A stretch of 64,000 bases of DNA, from positions 570,070 to 634,069 of the forward strand of contig CAVZNV010000018.1 of NCBI GenBank assembly GCA_963776735.1, in the 5' to 3' direction. Origin of the DNA: PALSA-612 sp963776735. GTDB taxonomy: Bacteria > Actinomycetota > Thermoleophilia > Gaiellales > Gaiellaceae. Of this stretch, positions 36,447-44,733 are shown in pieces. Position 1 is the stretch's first letter, and every line of letters begins with the position of its first letter. A program made the translations under genes and the position numbers. The notes under the pieces were generated by a model. It did not search any database, was not told where the DNA came from, and was given only the letters and a program-made list of their open reading frames with translations.

Positions 36447-37246
36447 CGTCTGGAGACGGTCGTGACGGTGCCGTTCGGCGCGACGCGGCGCACGTCGCCG
36501 ACCGCGAGCGACTCGACCACGTAGACGACGCCGCCGGGCGCGAGCTCCACGTCGTACGGATCCTCGAACACCGTGCCCACGAGCCCGAGCCGCTTGCCGC
36601 CCGAGTCGAGGTGCAGGACGCGGCTCGTGCCGATGTCGGCCACGTAGATGGACCCGTCGGTCCCGATGGCGAGCCCGGCCGGGGCGTCCACGTGCGCCAG
36701 CACGCGTGCCCGTCCGCTTGCCGGCTCCACCAGCAGCAGCCGGTGGGCGTTCGTGTCCGAGACGACGATCCGCCCGTCCTGCTCGACACCGAGCCCGTGC
36801 GGGTTCGAGAAGCGCGCGCCCGACGCGATCCGGACGGCAGGCCCTTTCCCGCCCGGCAGGGCGAAGAGCGCGTTCGCCGTCGCGAAGTAGACGGTGCCGT
36901 TCCGGTCGACGGCGATCGGGCCGATGTCGCCGGCGGCGCGGGCGACGACGACCGTCCGCGTGCCCACGAGCCGCCGCAGGAGCGGCCCGTCCGTGACGTA
37001 GACCGTCCCGGCGGCCGTGCGCTGAACTGCGAACGGCTTGGTCAGCGCGGCGAGCTGCGTCACGCGGCCCGTCTTCGGGTCGACCCGCACCAGCCGGTGC
37101 AGACCATTCTCGACGAGCAGCAGCGAGCCGGACGGCTCGACGGCGACGGTCGTCGGCCACACGAACGCGAGCGGGGCGGTGGCTGCGGCCAGAGCCGCAG
37201 TCGCGCCCGCCAGGAACAGCGCCGAGGCCGCCAGCGCAATCCTCAT
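36443..37246 (-). CDS. Secreted NHL/SMP-30-like beta-propeller
   Basis: The ATG at 37246 gives a 267-residue protein with a signal peptide (MRIALAASALFLAGATAALAA); a longer upstream reading would bury that peptide and is not used. Blades repeat a pattern like PSGSLLLVENGLHRLVRVDPKTGRVTQL, NGTVYFATANALFALPGG, DGRIVVSDTNAHRLLLVEPAS and DGSIYVADIGTSRVLHLD. NHL propellers bind proteins, sugars or RNA; SMP-30 members are lactonases, but catalytic metal ligands cannot be assigned here. It is translationally coupled to the AraC gene. Confidence 0.82.
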   Translation of the reverse strand: MRIALAASALFLAGATAALAAATAPLAFVWPTTVAVEPSGSLLLVENGLHRLVRVDPKTGRVTQLAALTKPFAVQRTAAGTVYVTDGPLLRRLVGTRTVVVARAAGDIGPIAVDRNGTVYFATANALFALPGGKGPAVRIASGARFSNPHGLGVEQDGRIVVSDTNAHRLLLVEPASGRARVLAHVDAPAGLAIGTDGSIYVADIGTSRVLHLDSGGKRLGLVGTVFEDPYDVELAPGGVVYVVESLAVGDVRRVAPNGTVTTVSRR

Positions 37247-37392
37247 GCCGTTTGAGACGCGCCGGCCGCGGCTTTGTTTAGGACGCCGGGGCCGCGGGAA
37301 GATAGGACTCCGACGCTTTTGCATCGGAGCGGCAGGCTCGCTCCCGGATCGCTCTCCTCCGCAGGCATCCCTCTACCAAGGAGACCTCACGC

Positions 37393-37533
37393 ATGCTGAT
37401 CGCACTCTTCGTGCTGCTCTTGATCGCGCTCGCCATCGTGGGCGGCGTTGCACTCACCAAGTTCCTGTTCCTCGTTCTGATCGTCGCCGCACTCCTGGCG
37501 CTGATCGGCTTCTTCACCCGACGCACCGTCTAA
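37393..37533 (+). CDS. Small hydrophobic membrane protein (46 aa)
   Basis: ATG at 37393 to TAA at 37533 encodes MLIALFVLLLIALAIVGGVALTK followed by FLFLVLIVAALLALIGFFTRRTV. This is two membrane helices with a positive end and nothing else. Similar 40-60-residue hydrophobic proteins are common in actinobacteria, often beside stress genes. AAGGAGAC sits a short distance upstream. The next gene follows after 18 bases, so they are probably co-transcribed. Confidence 0.7.
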   Translation: MLIALFVLLLIALAIVGGVALTKFLFLVLIVAALLALIGFFTRRTV

Positions 37534-37551
37534 CCCTCGAAAGGAGCTCGC

Positions 37552-37776
37552 ATGGGACTCGGAGTCAGCCTGATACTGATCGCGGCCGGCGCCATCATGG
37601 CCTGGGCCGTGCACGTTTCGACCACCGGCTTCAACATCCACACGGTCGGCTACATCCTGCTCGTCGTGGGGATCGTCGGCGCCCTGATCTCGCTCGTCTT
37701 CTGGTCGAGCTGGGCGGGCCCCGGCTACTTCTACGAGGATCGCGGCCCGCGCCGGCGCCGCGTCATCGAGGAATAA
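37552..37776 (+). CDS. DUF6458-family membrane protein
   Basis: A 74-residue protein with two helices: VSLILIAAGAIMAWAVHVSTTGFNIHTVGYILLVVGIVGALISLVFW. The pattern I-A-x-G-A-I-x-A-W-A-V...I-x-T-V-G-x-I-L is the DUF6458 signature, found mainly in actinobacteria. An acidic/aromatic segment and RRRR cluster follow. Function is unknown; a membrane scaffold or stress role is possible. AAAGGAG lies before the ATG, and a strong hairpin follows 20 bases after the stop. Confidence 0.82.
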   Translation: MGLGVSLILIAAGAIMAWAVHVSTTGFNIHTVGYILLVVGIVGALISLVFWSSWAGPGYFYEDRGPRRRRVIEE

Positions 37777-37796
37777 CCACACCTCGCATCTGCCTG

Positions 37797-37826
37797 GCGA
37801 AGAGGCCCCGCACGGGGCCTCTTCGC
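37797..37826. terminator. Intrinsic-type hairpin
   Basis: Perfect 13-bp stem GCGAAGAGGCCCC (37797-37809), loop GCAC, complement 37814-37826. It lies downstream of the DUF6458 gene and before the rhodanese gene. It is of the same GAAG-GGCCCC style as the hairpins at 27261 and 29167. Confidence 0.7.
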
Positions 37827-37841
37827 TTGCGAAGATGACGC

Positions 37842-38297
37842 GTGCCGCGCACGCTTGCCGAACTCCTCGCCCACGCGCGAGCCGGGATCACGAGGCTGAC
37901 GCCGGGCCAGGCGTTCGAGGCGGCGTCGAACGGCGCGCTGCTCGTCGACACCCGGTCGGAAGGCGACCGTGAGCGCTCGGGCGTCGCGCCCGGGTCGATC
38001 CACATCCCGCTCTCCGTCCTGCTGTGGCGCCTTGCTCCGGACAGCGCGTGGCGGAATCCCCACGTCGGCGCGACGGACAGGAAGCTGGTCGTGATCTGCG
38101 AGCACGGCTTCTCGTCGAGCCTGGCGGCGGCGAGCCTCGTCGAGCTCGGCCTGGATGCGTCCGACGTGATCGGCGGCTTCGATGCGTGGCTGGAAGAAGA
38201 ACTCCCGACGGTTCCGCCCGGAGCACGCGGCGGCGAGCTGCCGGGAATGGGCCAGCCCGAGGCCCCGCTAGGGGACGCGTCGAGACCCGAGCGCTAG
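37842..38297 (+). CDS. Rhodanese-domain sulfurtransferase
   Basis: A single-domain rhodanese (151 aa, GTG start). GALLVDTRSEGDRERSGVAPGSIHIPLSVLLWRL is the N-terminal half, and the active-site loop is VVICEHGFSSSLAAASL with a catalytic cysteine. The domain ends with GLDASDVIGGFDAWLE. Such proteins carry persulfide sulfur. The tail PPGARGGELPGMGQPEAPLG is made of a sequence duplicated 486 bases further on, so the C-terminus may have been altered by that duplication. It is convergent with the small membrane-protein gene; stops overlap by 4 bases. Confidence 0.87.
   Translation: MPRTLAELLAHARAGITRLTPGQAFEAASNGALLVDTRSEGDRERSGVAPGSIHIPLSVLLWRLAPDSAWRNPHVGATDRKLVVICEHGFSSSLAAASLVELGLDASDVIGGFDAWLEEELPTVPPGARGGELPGMGQPEAPLGDASRPER
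38232..38261. repeat. 30-bp direct repeat, copy 1 (inside rhodanese 3' end)
   Basis: Begins GGCGAGCTGCCGGGAATG and ends GCCCGAG. It is identical at all 30 positions to 38718-38747, and both copies are followed by a CCGCTAG. Here it codes for the rhodanese tail GELPGMGQPE. Confidence 0.85.
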
Positions 38298-38641
38298 AAG
38301 ACGTTGTAAGGGCGGTCGCCGATCCATTCGGGAGCAGCGACGAACAGGAACAACACCAGCGCTACGAGTGCGACGCTCGCGACGAGCACCCTGGCGCGGC
38401 GGGCGTCAACGCCGGGAGAAGGGACCTTGGGCTCTGGCCGACACGTGAGGGTCGCCGGCGACCAGTCGTCCTCCCATGCGACCGGAACGATCGTCTGCTC
38501 CGTGAGGCGAGCCAACAGATCGTCATGTCGATCGACGAGCTCGGCGAGCTTCGGCGAGCTGAGTGGAATCCCGGCTGCGGCTCCAGCCTCGATTCGGCGG
38601 CGAAGATCGAACAACTCGTCGAGCAGGTCATGTCCTTCCAC
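38294..38641 (-). CDS. Small tail-anchored membrane protein (115 aa)
   Basis: Starts at GTG 38641: VEGHDLLDELFDLRRRIEAG. A helical, amphipathic N-terminal part (AELVDRHDDLLARLTEQ) is followed by a Pro/Thr linker and a C-terminal membrane helix (VLVASVALVALVLFLFVAA) with a short exposed end. No family was recognised; the shape is like small membrane adaptor proteins. It lies between the two copies of the 30-bp direct repeat and opposite to the rhodanese gene. Coding bias and a strong hydrophobic end support it over the other frames. Confidence 0.6.
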   Translation of the reverse strand: MEGHDLLDELFDLRRRIEAGAAAGIPLSSPKLAELVDRHDDLLARLTEQTIVPVAWEDDWSPATLTCRPEPKVPSPGVDARRARVLVASVALVALVLFLFVAAPEWIGDRPYNVF

Positions 38642-38717
38642 CCGATTGAGAGTAAAGGCCGAGGACCTGTCGCGCGAAAGGTCGGGCGCCCCAACTGTTG
38701 AAGCTCCGTTACTCGCC

Positions 38718-38747
38718 GGCGAGCTGCCGGGAATGGGCCAGCCCGAG
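38718..38747. repeat. 30-bp direct repeat, copy 2 (downstream of corA)
   Basis: Identical to 38232-38261, but here non-coding, ending 4 bases before the corA stop region. The two copies bracket the 115-aa membrane-protein gene. Confidence 0.85.
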
Positions 38748-38751
38748 ACCG

Positions 38752-39780
38752 CTAGAAGAACTTCCGGTACCTGAAGTACCCGAGCAGACCGCCGACGACG
38801 GCGATCATGATCCCGACCACGACCCACCACGCCTCGCGCGTGCCGAAGCCGGGGAAGTCGACGTTCATCCCGAGGATGCCGCTGATCACGGTCAGCGGCA
38901 GGAGGACGACGCTGAAGACGGTCAGCAGGCGCAGGATGTCGTTCTGGCGGTGCGAGATCACCGACTCGTTCGTCGACTCGAGGCCCTCGACGACCTCCTT
39001 GTAGTTGTCGAGCAGGTCCCATATCCGCTCGGACGCGTCGACGATGTCGTCGAAGTAGACCTCGAGCTCCTCGGGCAGGAAGCGCTGCGTCTTGCGCTCG
39101 AGGATACGCAGCGTCGCGCGCTCGGGCTTGATGATCTTGCGGTAGGAAATGATCTCCTGCTTCACGTTCGAGATGTCGCGGACGACCTCCTCGGAGCGCC
39201 CCTCGAACATCTCGTCCTCGACCGTGTCCAGCTTGTGTCCGATCTTGTCGAGGATCGGGAAGCAGTAGTCGAACAGGTCGTCGAGCACGTGGTAGAGGAG
39301 ATAACCGGAGCCCTTGCAGAAGAGGCTCTCGCGCAGCTCGGCGTCGTCTGCGCACCGCCGGAACAGCCGCGTGACCGGCAGCAGCTCGACGGCAGGCAGC
39401 GTGACGAGGTAATCGGGGCCGAGGAAGACGTCGAGCTCGCCGGCGTTCAGCCGCTGGACGACCTTGTCGTAGACCGGGAAGTGGAGGATCCCGAACAGGT
39501 AGTCCGGGTACTCGTCGATCTTCGGCCGCTGCCGCTTCGAGAGGACGTCCTCGAGGTCGAGCGGGTGCCAGCCGTAGCGCGTCTGCAGCTGCTGCGCCTC
39601 GTCTGCCGTCGGCGCGGAGAGGTGAACCCAGGTCAGGCCGCTCTGGTGAAGCTCAGCGAGCCGCGGCTGCGGCGCCGCGACAGCCTCGGGCACGCGTGTG
39701 CGCCGAGGCGTCCGCTTGATGCGAGGCAGGCTCGGCATCGGGACTGAGGGGATCGTCGGTCGCCTGCGCCATGGGCTCAT
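38752..39780 (-). CDS. corA: CorA-family divalent-cation transporter
   Basis: A 342-residue magnesium/cobalt channel. The selectivity motif GMN is present in SGILGMNVDFPGFG, between helices LTVFSVVLLPLTVISGIL and AWWVVVGIMIAVVGGLLGYF. The long N-terminal alpha/beta funnel is recognisable by WVHLSAPTADEAQQLQ, HPLDLEDVLSKRQRPKIDEYPDYLFGILHFP and the stalk helix. CorA pentamers let Mg2+ in when the cytosolic level is low. The ATG at 39780 gives a basic N-terminal extension (about 40 aa); a later start cannot be excluded. MFS and corA are neighbours, 21 bases apart. Confidence 0.93.
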   Translation of the reverse strand: MSPWRRRPTIPSVPMPSLPRIKRTPRRTRVPEAVAAPQPRLAELHQSGLTWVHLSAPTADEAQQLQTRYGWHPLDLEDVLSKRQRPKIDEYPDYLFGILHFPVYDKVVQRLNAGELDVFLGPDYLVTLPAVELLPVTRLFRRCADDAELRESLFCKGSGYLLYHVLDDLFDYCFPILDKIGHKLDTVEDEMFEGRSEEVVRDISNVKQEIISYRKIIKPERATLRILERKTQRFLPEELEVYFDDIVDASERIWDLLDNYKEVVEGLESTNESVISHRQNDILRLLTVFSVVLLPLTVISGILGMNVDFPGFGTREAWWVVVGIMIAVVGGLLGYFRYRKFF

Positions 39781-39801
39781 GGTACCCCGGCCGGGCGCCC
39801 T

Positions 39802-41001
39802 TTACGAGCGCGCGGGGGTGCGGCGAAGGGCGGGCGGCAGGCGTCTCTCGCTCCCGAGCACGCCGAAGACGGCCAGTCCGAGCGCCGCGGCAGCGAGCGG
39901 CCAGAGCGCCAGCGGCTCGGTCGCCAGCACGAGCCCGCCGACTGCAGGGCCGATCACGAAGCCGATCTCCCACGACATCGACGACAGCGCCATGTAGCGG
40001 CCGCGCAGACGCGGCGGCGCGAGGTCGGCGACGAGTGCCGCCTGCGTCGGGCCGTGGAAGCAGCTCGCGAAGCCGAAGATCGAGGCGGCGACGACGAAGA
40101 CCACGGCCGCCTCGGTGCCGTCGACCCAGGCGCCGCCGGCGAGCACGATCAGCCAGCAGAGCGCAAACGAGGCCGGGACGATAGCCAGCATCCGCATCCG
40201 GCTCCGGCCCTCGACGAACCGCGCCACCGGCAGCTGGGCGACCACGAGCGCCATCGTGTCGAAGAAGAAGATCAGCCCGATCCAGCGCTCCGACACGCTG
40301 TTGTGGTTCTTCGCGAACACCGGCAAGAGCTCGAGCGGCGCGTATCCGGCGGCGATGAAGACGACATTCAGGCCGAGCATCCTCAGCAGCACGCGGTCCT
40401 TGACGACGGAGCGGTAGCCGATGTGCCGCTCGATGTCGAGTGCCTCTTCGAGCTCGGGCTCCGGCACGAACGGCAGCACGAAGATCATCCCGACGAACGT
40501 GGCCGCGTCGACGAGGAAGAGCACGGTGAAGCTCGACGGGTGCGCGCTCGACACGATCAGACCGCCGGTCAGGCCGCCGAGGCCGATGCCGAGGTTGAGC
40601 GCGACGCGCTGGACGGCGAACGCTTGGTGTCGCTTCTCCGGCGGCGTCAGGCTCGTCAGGACGACGGACACGCTCGGCCAGAACGTCCCGCTCCCGATCC
40701 CGATCACAATCGCCGCCAGGAACGCCTGCCACGGCTCGTGGACGAGCGGCATCAGCCCGTAGCCGAACGCCGCGACCAGCAGCGCCACGCCGAGCGTGCG
40801 CCGGCCGCCGACGCGGTCGATCAGCGGCCCGACCGTCGGCCCGGCGACCACTCCGACGACGCCGAGCGTCGCGACCACGAGCCCGGCCGTTCCGTAGCCG
40901 AAGCCACGCACGTTGTGGAAGTAGATGAGCAGGAACGGAAACGCGAGCCCACTGCCGAAGAAGTTGACGAAGGTCCCGAGCTCGAGGATCCAGAATCCCA
41001 C
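39802..41001 (-). CDS. MFS transporter
   Basis: A 399-residue major facilitator with about 12 membrane helices. The conserved A-loop motif is GPLIDRVGGRRTLGV (G-x-x-x-D-R-x-G-R-R) between helices 2 and 3, and DLAPPRLRGRYMAL is the equivalent in the second half. The start is GTG at 41001. This branch (drug efflux-like, similar to YfcJ/MdtH-type proteins) exports small molecules, but the substrate is not visible. It is divergent from the molybdopterin oxidoreductase gene with 66 bases between. Confidence 0.88.
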   Translation of the reverse strand: MGFWILELGTFVNFFGSGLAFPFLLIYFHNVRGFGYGTAGLVVATLGVVGVVAGPTVGPLIDRVGGRRTLGVALLVAAFGYGLMPLVHEPWQAFLAAIVIGIGSGTFWPSVSVVLTSLTPPEKRHQAFAVQRVALNLGIGLGGLTGGLIVSSAHPSSFTVLFLVDAATFVGMIFVLPFVPEPELEEALDIERHIGYRSVVKDRVLLRMLGLNVVFIAAGYAPLELLPVFAKNHNSVSERWIGLIFFFDTMALVVAQLPVARFVEGRSRMRMLAIVPASFALCWLIVLAGGAWVDGTEAAVVFVVAASIFGFASCFHGPTQAALVADLAPPRLRGRYMALSSMSWEIGFVIGPAVGGLVLATEPLALWPLAAAALGLAVFGVLGSERRLPPALRRTPARS

Positions 41002-41067
41002 GCGGGAGCTGCGGGTCGAGGCTGCGGAGGTAGGCGCGGAGACCGGTCACGCCATAGTCTTGAACGG

Positions 41068-42114
41068 ATGGGCATCTCGCTGGATGAGCTGCAGCTCGCG
41101 GCGCGGAATCACGGGATGCCGCTCGAGGCCCTCCGCTTCGACGTGACGCCCGTCGGGCTCCACTACCTGCTCGTCCACTTCGACGTGCCGTCGGTGCCCG
41201 GGGACTGGCGGCTCGAGGTCGGCGGCCTCGTCGAGCGGCCGCTGTCCCTGTCTCTGGAGGAGCTGCGTGCACGGGAGAAGGTGACACGGACCGTGACGAT
41301 GGAGTGCGCCGGCAACGGCCGCGCACGGCTCGAGCCTCACGTCGTCAGCCAGCCGTGGCTTGCCGAGGCGGTCGGCACCGGCGAGTGGGGAGGAGTCGAC
41401 TTGTTCGCGCTGCTGGAAGGGGCCGGCATCGCGGACGGCGCCGTCGAGGTGCTGTTCTCCGGATTCGACCGGGGAATCGACGGCGGCGTCGAGCAGGCGT
41501 ACGAGCGGAGCCTCACGGTCGCCGATGCGCTCGGTGGCGACGCGCTGCTCGCCTACGAGCTGAACGGCGAGCCGCTCCCGCCGCAGCACGGCTTCCCGCT
41601 GCGCCTCGTCGTGCCGGGCTGGTACGGCATGACGAGCGTGAAGTGGCTCGAACGGATCACCCTGCTCGACCGGCCGTTCGACGGCTACCAGCAGGCGCAG
41701 GCATACCGCTTCCGTCGCAGCGATGACGATCCCGGCGAGACCGTCACACGCATGCGCCTGCGCGCGCTGATGGTGCCGCCGGGCGTGCCGGACTTCATGA
41801 CCCGGCGCCGGTTCGTCGAGCCGGGCCCGTGCCGTCTCGAAGGGCGCGCCTGGTCGGGCGAGGCGCCGATCGACTCGGTGCAGGTCAGCTCGGACGGCGG
41901 CACCACCTGGACCGATGCTGCAGTCGGCTCAGCGGCAGGGCCGTACGCCTGGGCGGCCTGGCACTTCGACTGGCCGGCCGAGGAAGGCGATCACGACCTC
42001 GCCTGCCGGGCGCGCGACCGGGCCGGCAACGAGCAGCCGCTCGAGGCCGAGTGGAACGTCGGCGGCTACTGCAACAACGCCGTCCAGCGCGTCGCCGTGA
42101 CCGTCAGGCGCTGA
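41068..42114 (+). CDS. Sulfite-oxidase-type molybdopterin oxidoreductase
   Basis: A 348-residue protein with the oxidoreductase molybdopterin domain (VEVGGLVERPLSLSLEELRA, VTMECAGNGRARLEP with the Mo-ligating cysteine near residue 80, GEWGGVDLFALLEGAGI, LPPQHGFPLRLVVPGWYGMTSVKWLERI). The C-terminal Mo-co dimerisation domain follows (VEPGPCRLEGRAWSGEAPIDSVQVSSDGGTTW...NEQPLEAEWNVGGYCNNAVQRV). There is no signal peptide and no heme or Tat motif. Electrons would go to an unknown acceptor. It may oxidise sulfite or reduce a sulfoxide. Its end overlaps the convergent flavodoxin gene by 11 bases. Confidence 0.9.
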   Translation: MGISLDELQLAARNHGMPLEALRFDVTPVGLHYLLVHFDVPSVPGDWRLEVGGLVERPLSLSLEELRAREKVTRTVTMECAGNGRARLEPHVVSQPWLAEAVGTGEWGGVDLFALLEGAGIADGAVEVLFSGFDRGIDGGVEQAYERSLTVADALGGDALLAYELNGEPLPPQHGFPLRLVVPGWYGMTSVKWLERITLLDRPFDGYQQAQAYRFRRSDDDPGETVTRMRLRALMVPPGVPDFMTRRRFVEPGPCRLEGRAWSGEAPIDSVQVSSDGGTTWTDAAVGSAAGPYAWAAWHFDWPAEEGDHDLACRARDRAGNEQPLEAEWNVGGYCNNAVQRVAVTVRR

Positions 42115-42613
42115 CCGCCTCGCGGTCGAGCCCCAGCAATGCCGGCAGCGCGGCGGCCCACGCATGGATCGTCGGCCAGTCGCGGATGTCGACCGCCTGC
42201 ATGTGGTTGAGCGGGAACCGCAGGCGCTCCGGCTCGATCACGCCGCCGAACACGGTCACGGCGCGCGGCTCGAGCTCCGGCTCCTTCCCGAGCGCGTGGT
42301 CGAGTTGCGCGCGGGACTGCTCGAAGTCGTGCTCGGTGTTCTTTCCCGGGCCGAGTGCGAACACTGCGAACGGCGTCGAGTCGAGCGCCTCGGCGTGCCG
42401 GTTCAGGAAGGCGCAGGCGTCGCGGTGCCAGCGGCCCATGTAGATCGAGCCGCCGAGAACGACGGCGCGGACACCGTCCAAATCCGTCACCGCACTCGCC
42501 TGCTCGACCGTCGTCGTGAGTCCGTGCCCGCGCAGCACCTCGCCGATCCGCCGCGCGACCTGCTCCGTCGATCCGTGCTTGGACGCATAGGCGATGAGGA
42601 CGTCTGCCGCCAT
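42104..42613 (-). CDS. Flavodoxin-domain protein (HemG-like)
   Basis: A strong AAGGAGGTG ribosome-binding site precedes the ATG at 42613, fixing the start (169 aa). The FMN phosphate loop is VLIAYASKHGSTEQVARRIGEVL. VVLGGSIYMGRWHRDACAFLNRH and VFALGPG are flavodoxin-fold strands. This fits the flavodoxin-5/protoporphyrinogen-oxidase-like subgroup of actinobacterial proteins, although true HemG function is not implied. It could pass electrons to a nearby enzyme such as the molybdopterin oxidoreductase (inference from position). Confidence 0.85.
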   Translation of the reverse strand: MAADVLIAYASKHGSTEQVARRIGEVLRGHGLTTTVEQASAVTDLDGVRAVVLGGSIYMGRWHRDACAFLNRHAEALDSTPFAVFALGPGKNTEHDFEQSRAQLDHALGKEPELEPRAVTVFGGVIEPERLRFPLNHMQAVDIRDWPTIHAWAAALPALLGLDREAVSA

Positions 42614-42769
42614 CTCGCACCTCCTTCGTTGTGTCCGCATTCGACTGGCGCGCGGGCGCCGGGGCATCCGTGGCCGACCTGAGTCCTGCTGCGGGAAGGC
42701 CGCGCGTTAACCCGAGATTTGCCGAACGCTCAGCGGCTTCTTAGCTGCGACTGCTTCCATACCGAGTGA

Positions 42770-43813
42770 ATGAACGGCAAGTTCCTCGCTCTCACGACGA
42801 CCGTGGCGTTTCTCGCGGCGCTCGCGGTCGTCGGATCGGCCGTCCTCCTCGCCCGCTCGCACAACGCGGCAACGGTGCCGCTCGTCGCGGCGCAGCCGGC
42901 GCGCGCGGGCTCCTCGGCGCGCACGGGCGTGGTCATCATCAACACGAATCTCGCCTACCAGTACGGCGGCGCCGCCGGAACCGGGATCATCCTCACGTCG
43001 TCGGGCGAGGTGATGACGAACAACCACGTCGTCCGCGGCGCGACCACGATCCACGTCTCCGATCCGAGCGACGGGCTGACCTTTTCGGCCAAGGTCCTCG
43101 GCTACAGCATCTCCAAGGACGTCGCGCTGCTCCAGCTTCAGAACGCGCGCGGGCTGACGCCTGCCAAGCTCGGCAGCTCGTCGCCGGTCAAGGTCGGGCA
43201 GGCGATCACCGCGGTCGGCAACGCCGGCGGCACCGGCTCGCTGACGACCGTCACCGGACGCATCACGAGCGTGGGCCAGTCGATCACCGTCAGCGACGAC
43301 CAGGGCGGCACGAACCGACTCACCGACATGATCGAGACGAGCGCGCCGCTCCAGCCCGGCGACTCAGGCGGCCCGCTGCTCTACGGCGGCCGCGTGGTCG
43401 GGATGGACGCCGCAGCCTCACGGACCGGCGGCGAGAACCAGTACGGCGACAGCTTCGCGATTCCGCTCTCCACCGCGAGCTCGGTCGTCCACCAGGTGCT
43501 CATCGGTCACACCAACTCGACCGTGCACGTCGGGCCGACTGCGTTCCTCGGCGTCCTGCTCGACCGCTCGAGCGCCGACATCCAGGGCGCGTCGATCCAG
43601 GAGGTGGTTCCGGGCTCGGCAGCCGCCAAGGCCGGGATGCAGGGCGGCGACACGATCGTCCGCGCCGGCGGCCACGCCATTACCTCGGCGAGCGACCTCC
43701 AGCACGTGATCCTGCAGATCGCTCCGGGCAAGCCGCTCGGGATCTCGTGGGTCGACGGCTTCCAGGCGACGCGAAGCGCCGTCGTCCGGCCTGCGGCAGG
43801 CCCGCCGCAGTAG
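42770..43813 (+). CDS. HtrA/DegP-like serine protease with PDZ domain
   Basis: A 347-residue membrane-anchored protease. The N-terminal helix FLALTTTVAFLAALAVVGSAVLLA is a signal anchor. The trypsin-like core has GTGIILTSSGEVMTNNHVV (His), ISKDVALLQL (Asp) and LQPGDSGGPLLYGG (Ser near residue 198). A PDZ domain follows (FLGVLLDRSSADIQGASIQEVVPGSAAAKAGMQGGDTIVRAGGHAI...LQIAPGKPLGISWVDG). It is expected outside the membrane, clearing misfolded proteins or sensing envelope stress. The start ATG has only a weak ribosome-binding site. Confidence 0.92.
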   Translation: MNGKFLALTTTVAFLAALAVVGSAVLLARSHNAATVPLVAAQPARAGSSARTGVVIINTNLAYQYGGAAGTGIILTSSGEVMTNNHVVRGATTIHVSDPSDGLTFSAKVLGYSISKDVALLQLQNARGLTPAKLGSSSPVKVGQAITAVGNAGGTGSLTTVTGRITSVGQSITVSDDQGGTNRLTDMIETSAPLQPGDSGGPLLYGGRVVGMDAAASRTGGENQYGDSFAIPLSTASSVVHQVLIGHTNSTVHVGPTAFLGVLLDRSSADIQGASIQEVVPGSAAAKAGMQGGDTIVRAGGHAITSASDLQHVILQIAPGKPLGISWVDGFQATRSAVVRPAAGPPQ

Positions 43814-43819
43814 CCGGCG

Positions 43820-44230
43820 TTACTCCGTTTCCTGGTTGTAGAGGCTCCCGCCGCCGACGTGCACGGTGATCTTCTGCGAGCGGATCAGCGGGTAGACGAG
43901 CGAGAAGTCCGTGCGCGCGAGCGCGACCCAGACCTTGAAGGTTCCGACCGGCATGTTGGTCAGGACACCGTACGTCGGCTGATCCGACCAGCCGACGTAG
44001 CGGTCGCCGGCGAAGATCTGCCACTGACCGGTGCGCGGCTGCGGCTTCGGGCCCTGGGCCGGCGGCGACATCTTCCAGCCGGTGATCTTCACCCTGAGGA
44101 TGACGTTCGGCCCGATCACCCGCGACGAGACGATCCGGATCGCCGGGTGCTGGGCGGAGGAGCCCGCACCGCAGCCGCTCGTAACTGCCAGCAAACCGGC
44201 AAGAACGAGGGCGGCCGAAAGCCTCGCCAT
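43820..44230 (-). CDS. Putative secreted lipoprotein (136 aa)
   Basis: The N-terminus MARLSAALVLAGLLAVTSGCG carries a lipobox (VTSGC), so a lipid anchor is expected at the cysteine near residue 20. The rest is a single beta-rich domain: AIRIVSSRVIGPNVILRVKITGWKM, QWQIFAGDRYVGWSDQPTYGVL, GTFKVWVALARTDFSLVYP and SQKITVHVGGG. The spacing of strands suggests an immunoglobulin-like beta sandwich. No enzyme motif was found. It is convergent with the HtrA gene (6 bases between) and might be its substrate or partner, but that is only position. Confidence 0.75.
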   Translation of the reverse strand: MARLSAALVLAGLLAVTSGCGAGSSAQHPAIRIVSSRVIGPNVILRVKITGWKMSPPAQGPKPQPRTGQWQIFAGDRYVGWSDQPTYGVLTNMPVGTFKVWVALARTDFSLVYPLIRSQKITVHVGGGSLYNQETE

Positions 44231-44311
44231 GGCTGAGTCTAACCCCCGGCATCCGGCGCGAGACGCCGCCGGGAGCTTTATCTCACGCGCGTTCGGCTCG
44301 GCCTTCCTGCG

Positions 44312-44614
44312 TCAGTGTCCGGCGTCGCTGCTCGCCTCGCGCATGAAGTAGCCCTCGACCTCGAGAATCTCAGGGGGATTGCTGAGGTCGACGTTCTCCT
44401 GCTGCAGCACCGGCATCAGCTTCTCGGCGAACTGCTCCTGCTGCTCCCGTGATTCCCAGACCTCGCTGACCCGAAGGTTCCCGCTCGAGCCGAAGCAGAC
44501 GTGTGCCAGGAGCCCCTCCGGTGGCCAGTTCCCGCCCTCCTGAAGCTTCTCGCCAACTGCGTTGTACTGCTCCGCCGTCATGCCGCTCGGAGTGAACCGG
44601 ATAAGGATCGCCAT
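44312..44614 (-). CDS. Small ABM-like protein (100 aa)
   Basis: ATG at 44614 with AAGGAGG a few bases upstream. MAILIRFTPSGMTAEQYNAVGEKLQEGGNWPPEGLLAHVCFGSSGNLRVSEVWESREQQEQFAEKLMPVLQ has the ferredoxin-like alpha/beta pattern and W-E-S region of antibiotic-biosynthesis-monooxygenase-like or stress-responsive A/B barrel domains. The substrate is unknown. It is not in an operon with its neighbours; a tRNA-Arg follows upstream on the same strand. Confidence 0.8.
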   Translation of the reverse strand: MAILIRFTPSGMTAEQYNAVGEKLQEGGNWPPEGLLAHVCFGSSGNLRVSEVWESREQQEQFAEKLMPVLQQENVDLSNPPEILEVEGYFMREASSDAGH

Positions 44615-44653
44615 GTGTACCTCCTTGTAGTGGCTCTGCGCCTAGGCTCTGAA

Positions 44654-44726
44654 TGCGCCTGGTAGGAATCGAACCTACGACCTTGCGCTCCGGAGGCGCA
44701 CGCTCTATCCCCTGAGCTACAGGCGC
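44654..44726 (-). tRNA. tRNA-Arg (anticodon CCG)
   Basis: Read on the minus strand it forms a full cloverleaf: acceptor GCGCCTG/CAGGCGC, D-arm TAGCTCAGGGGATAGAG, anticodon stem TGCGC/GCGCA around loop CTCCGGA (anticodon CCG, reading CGG), variable arm, T-arm GTAGGTTCGATTCCTAC, discriminator A. CCA is not encoded. This tRNA reads a codon that is common in such GC-rich genes, and it is a substrate of the unusual ArgRS described above. Confidence 0.97.
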
Positions 44727-44733
44727 GTCCGGG

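Noticed and set aside
38232..38747. An insertion sequence between the 30-bp direct repeats
   Set aside because: No transposase motif or terminal inverted repeats were found; the segment encodes only a small membrane protein.
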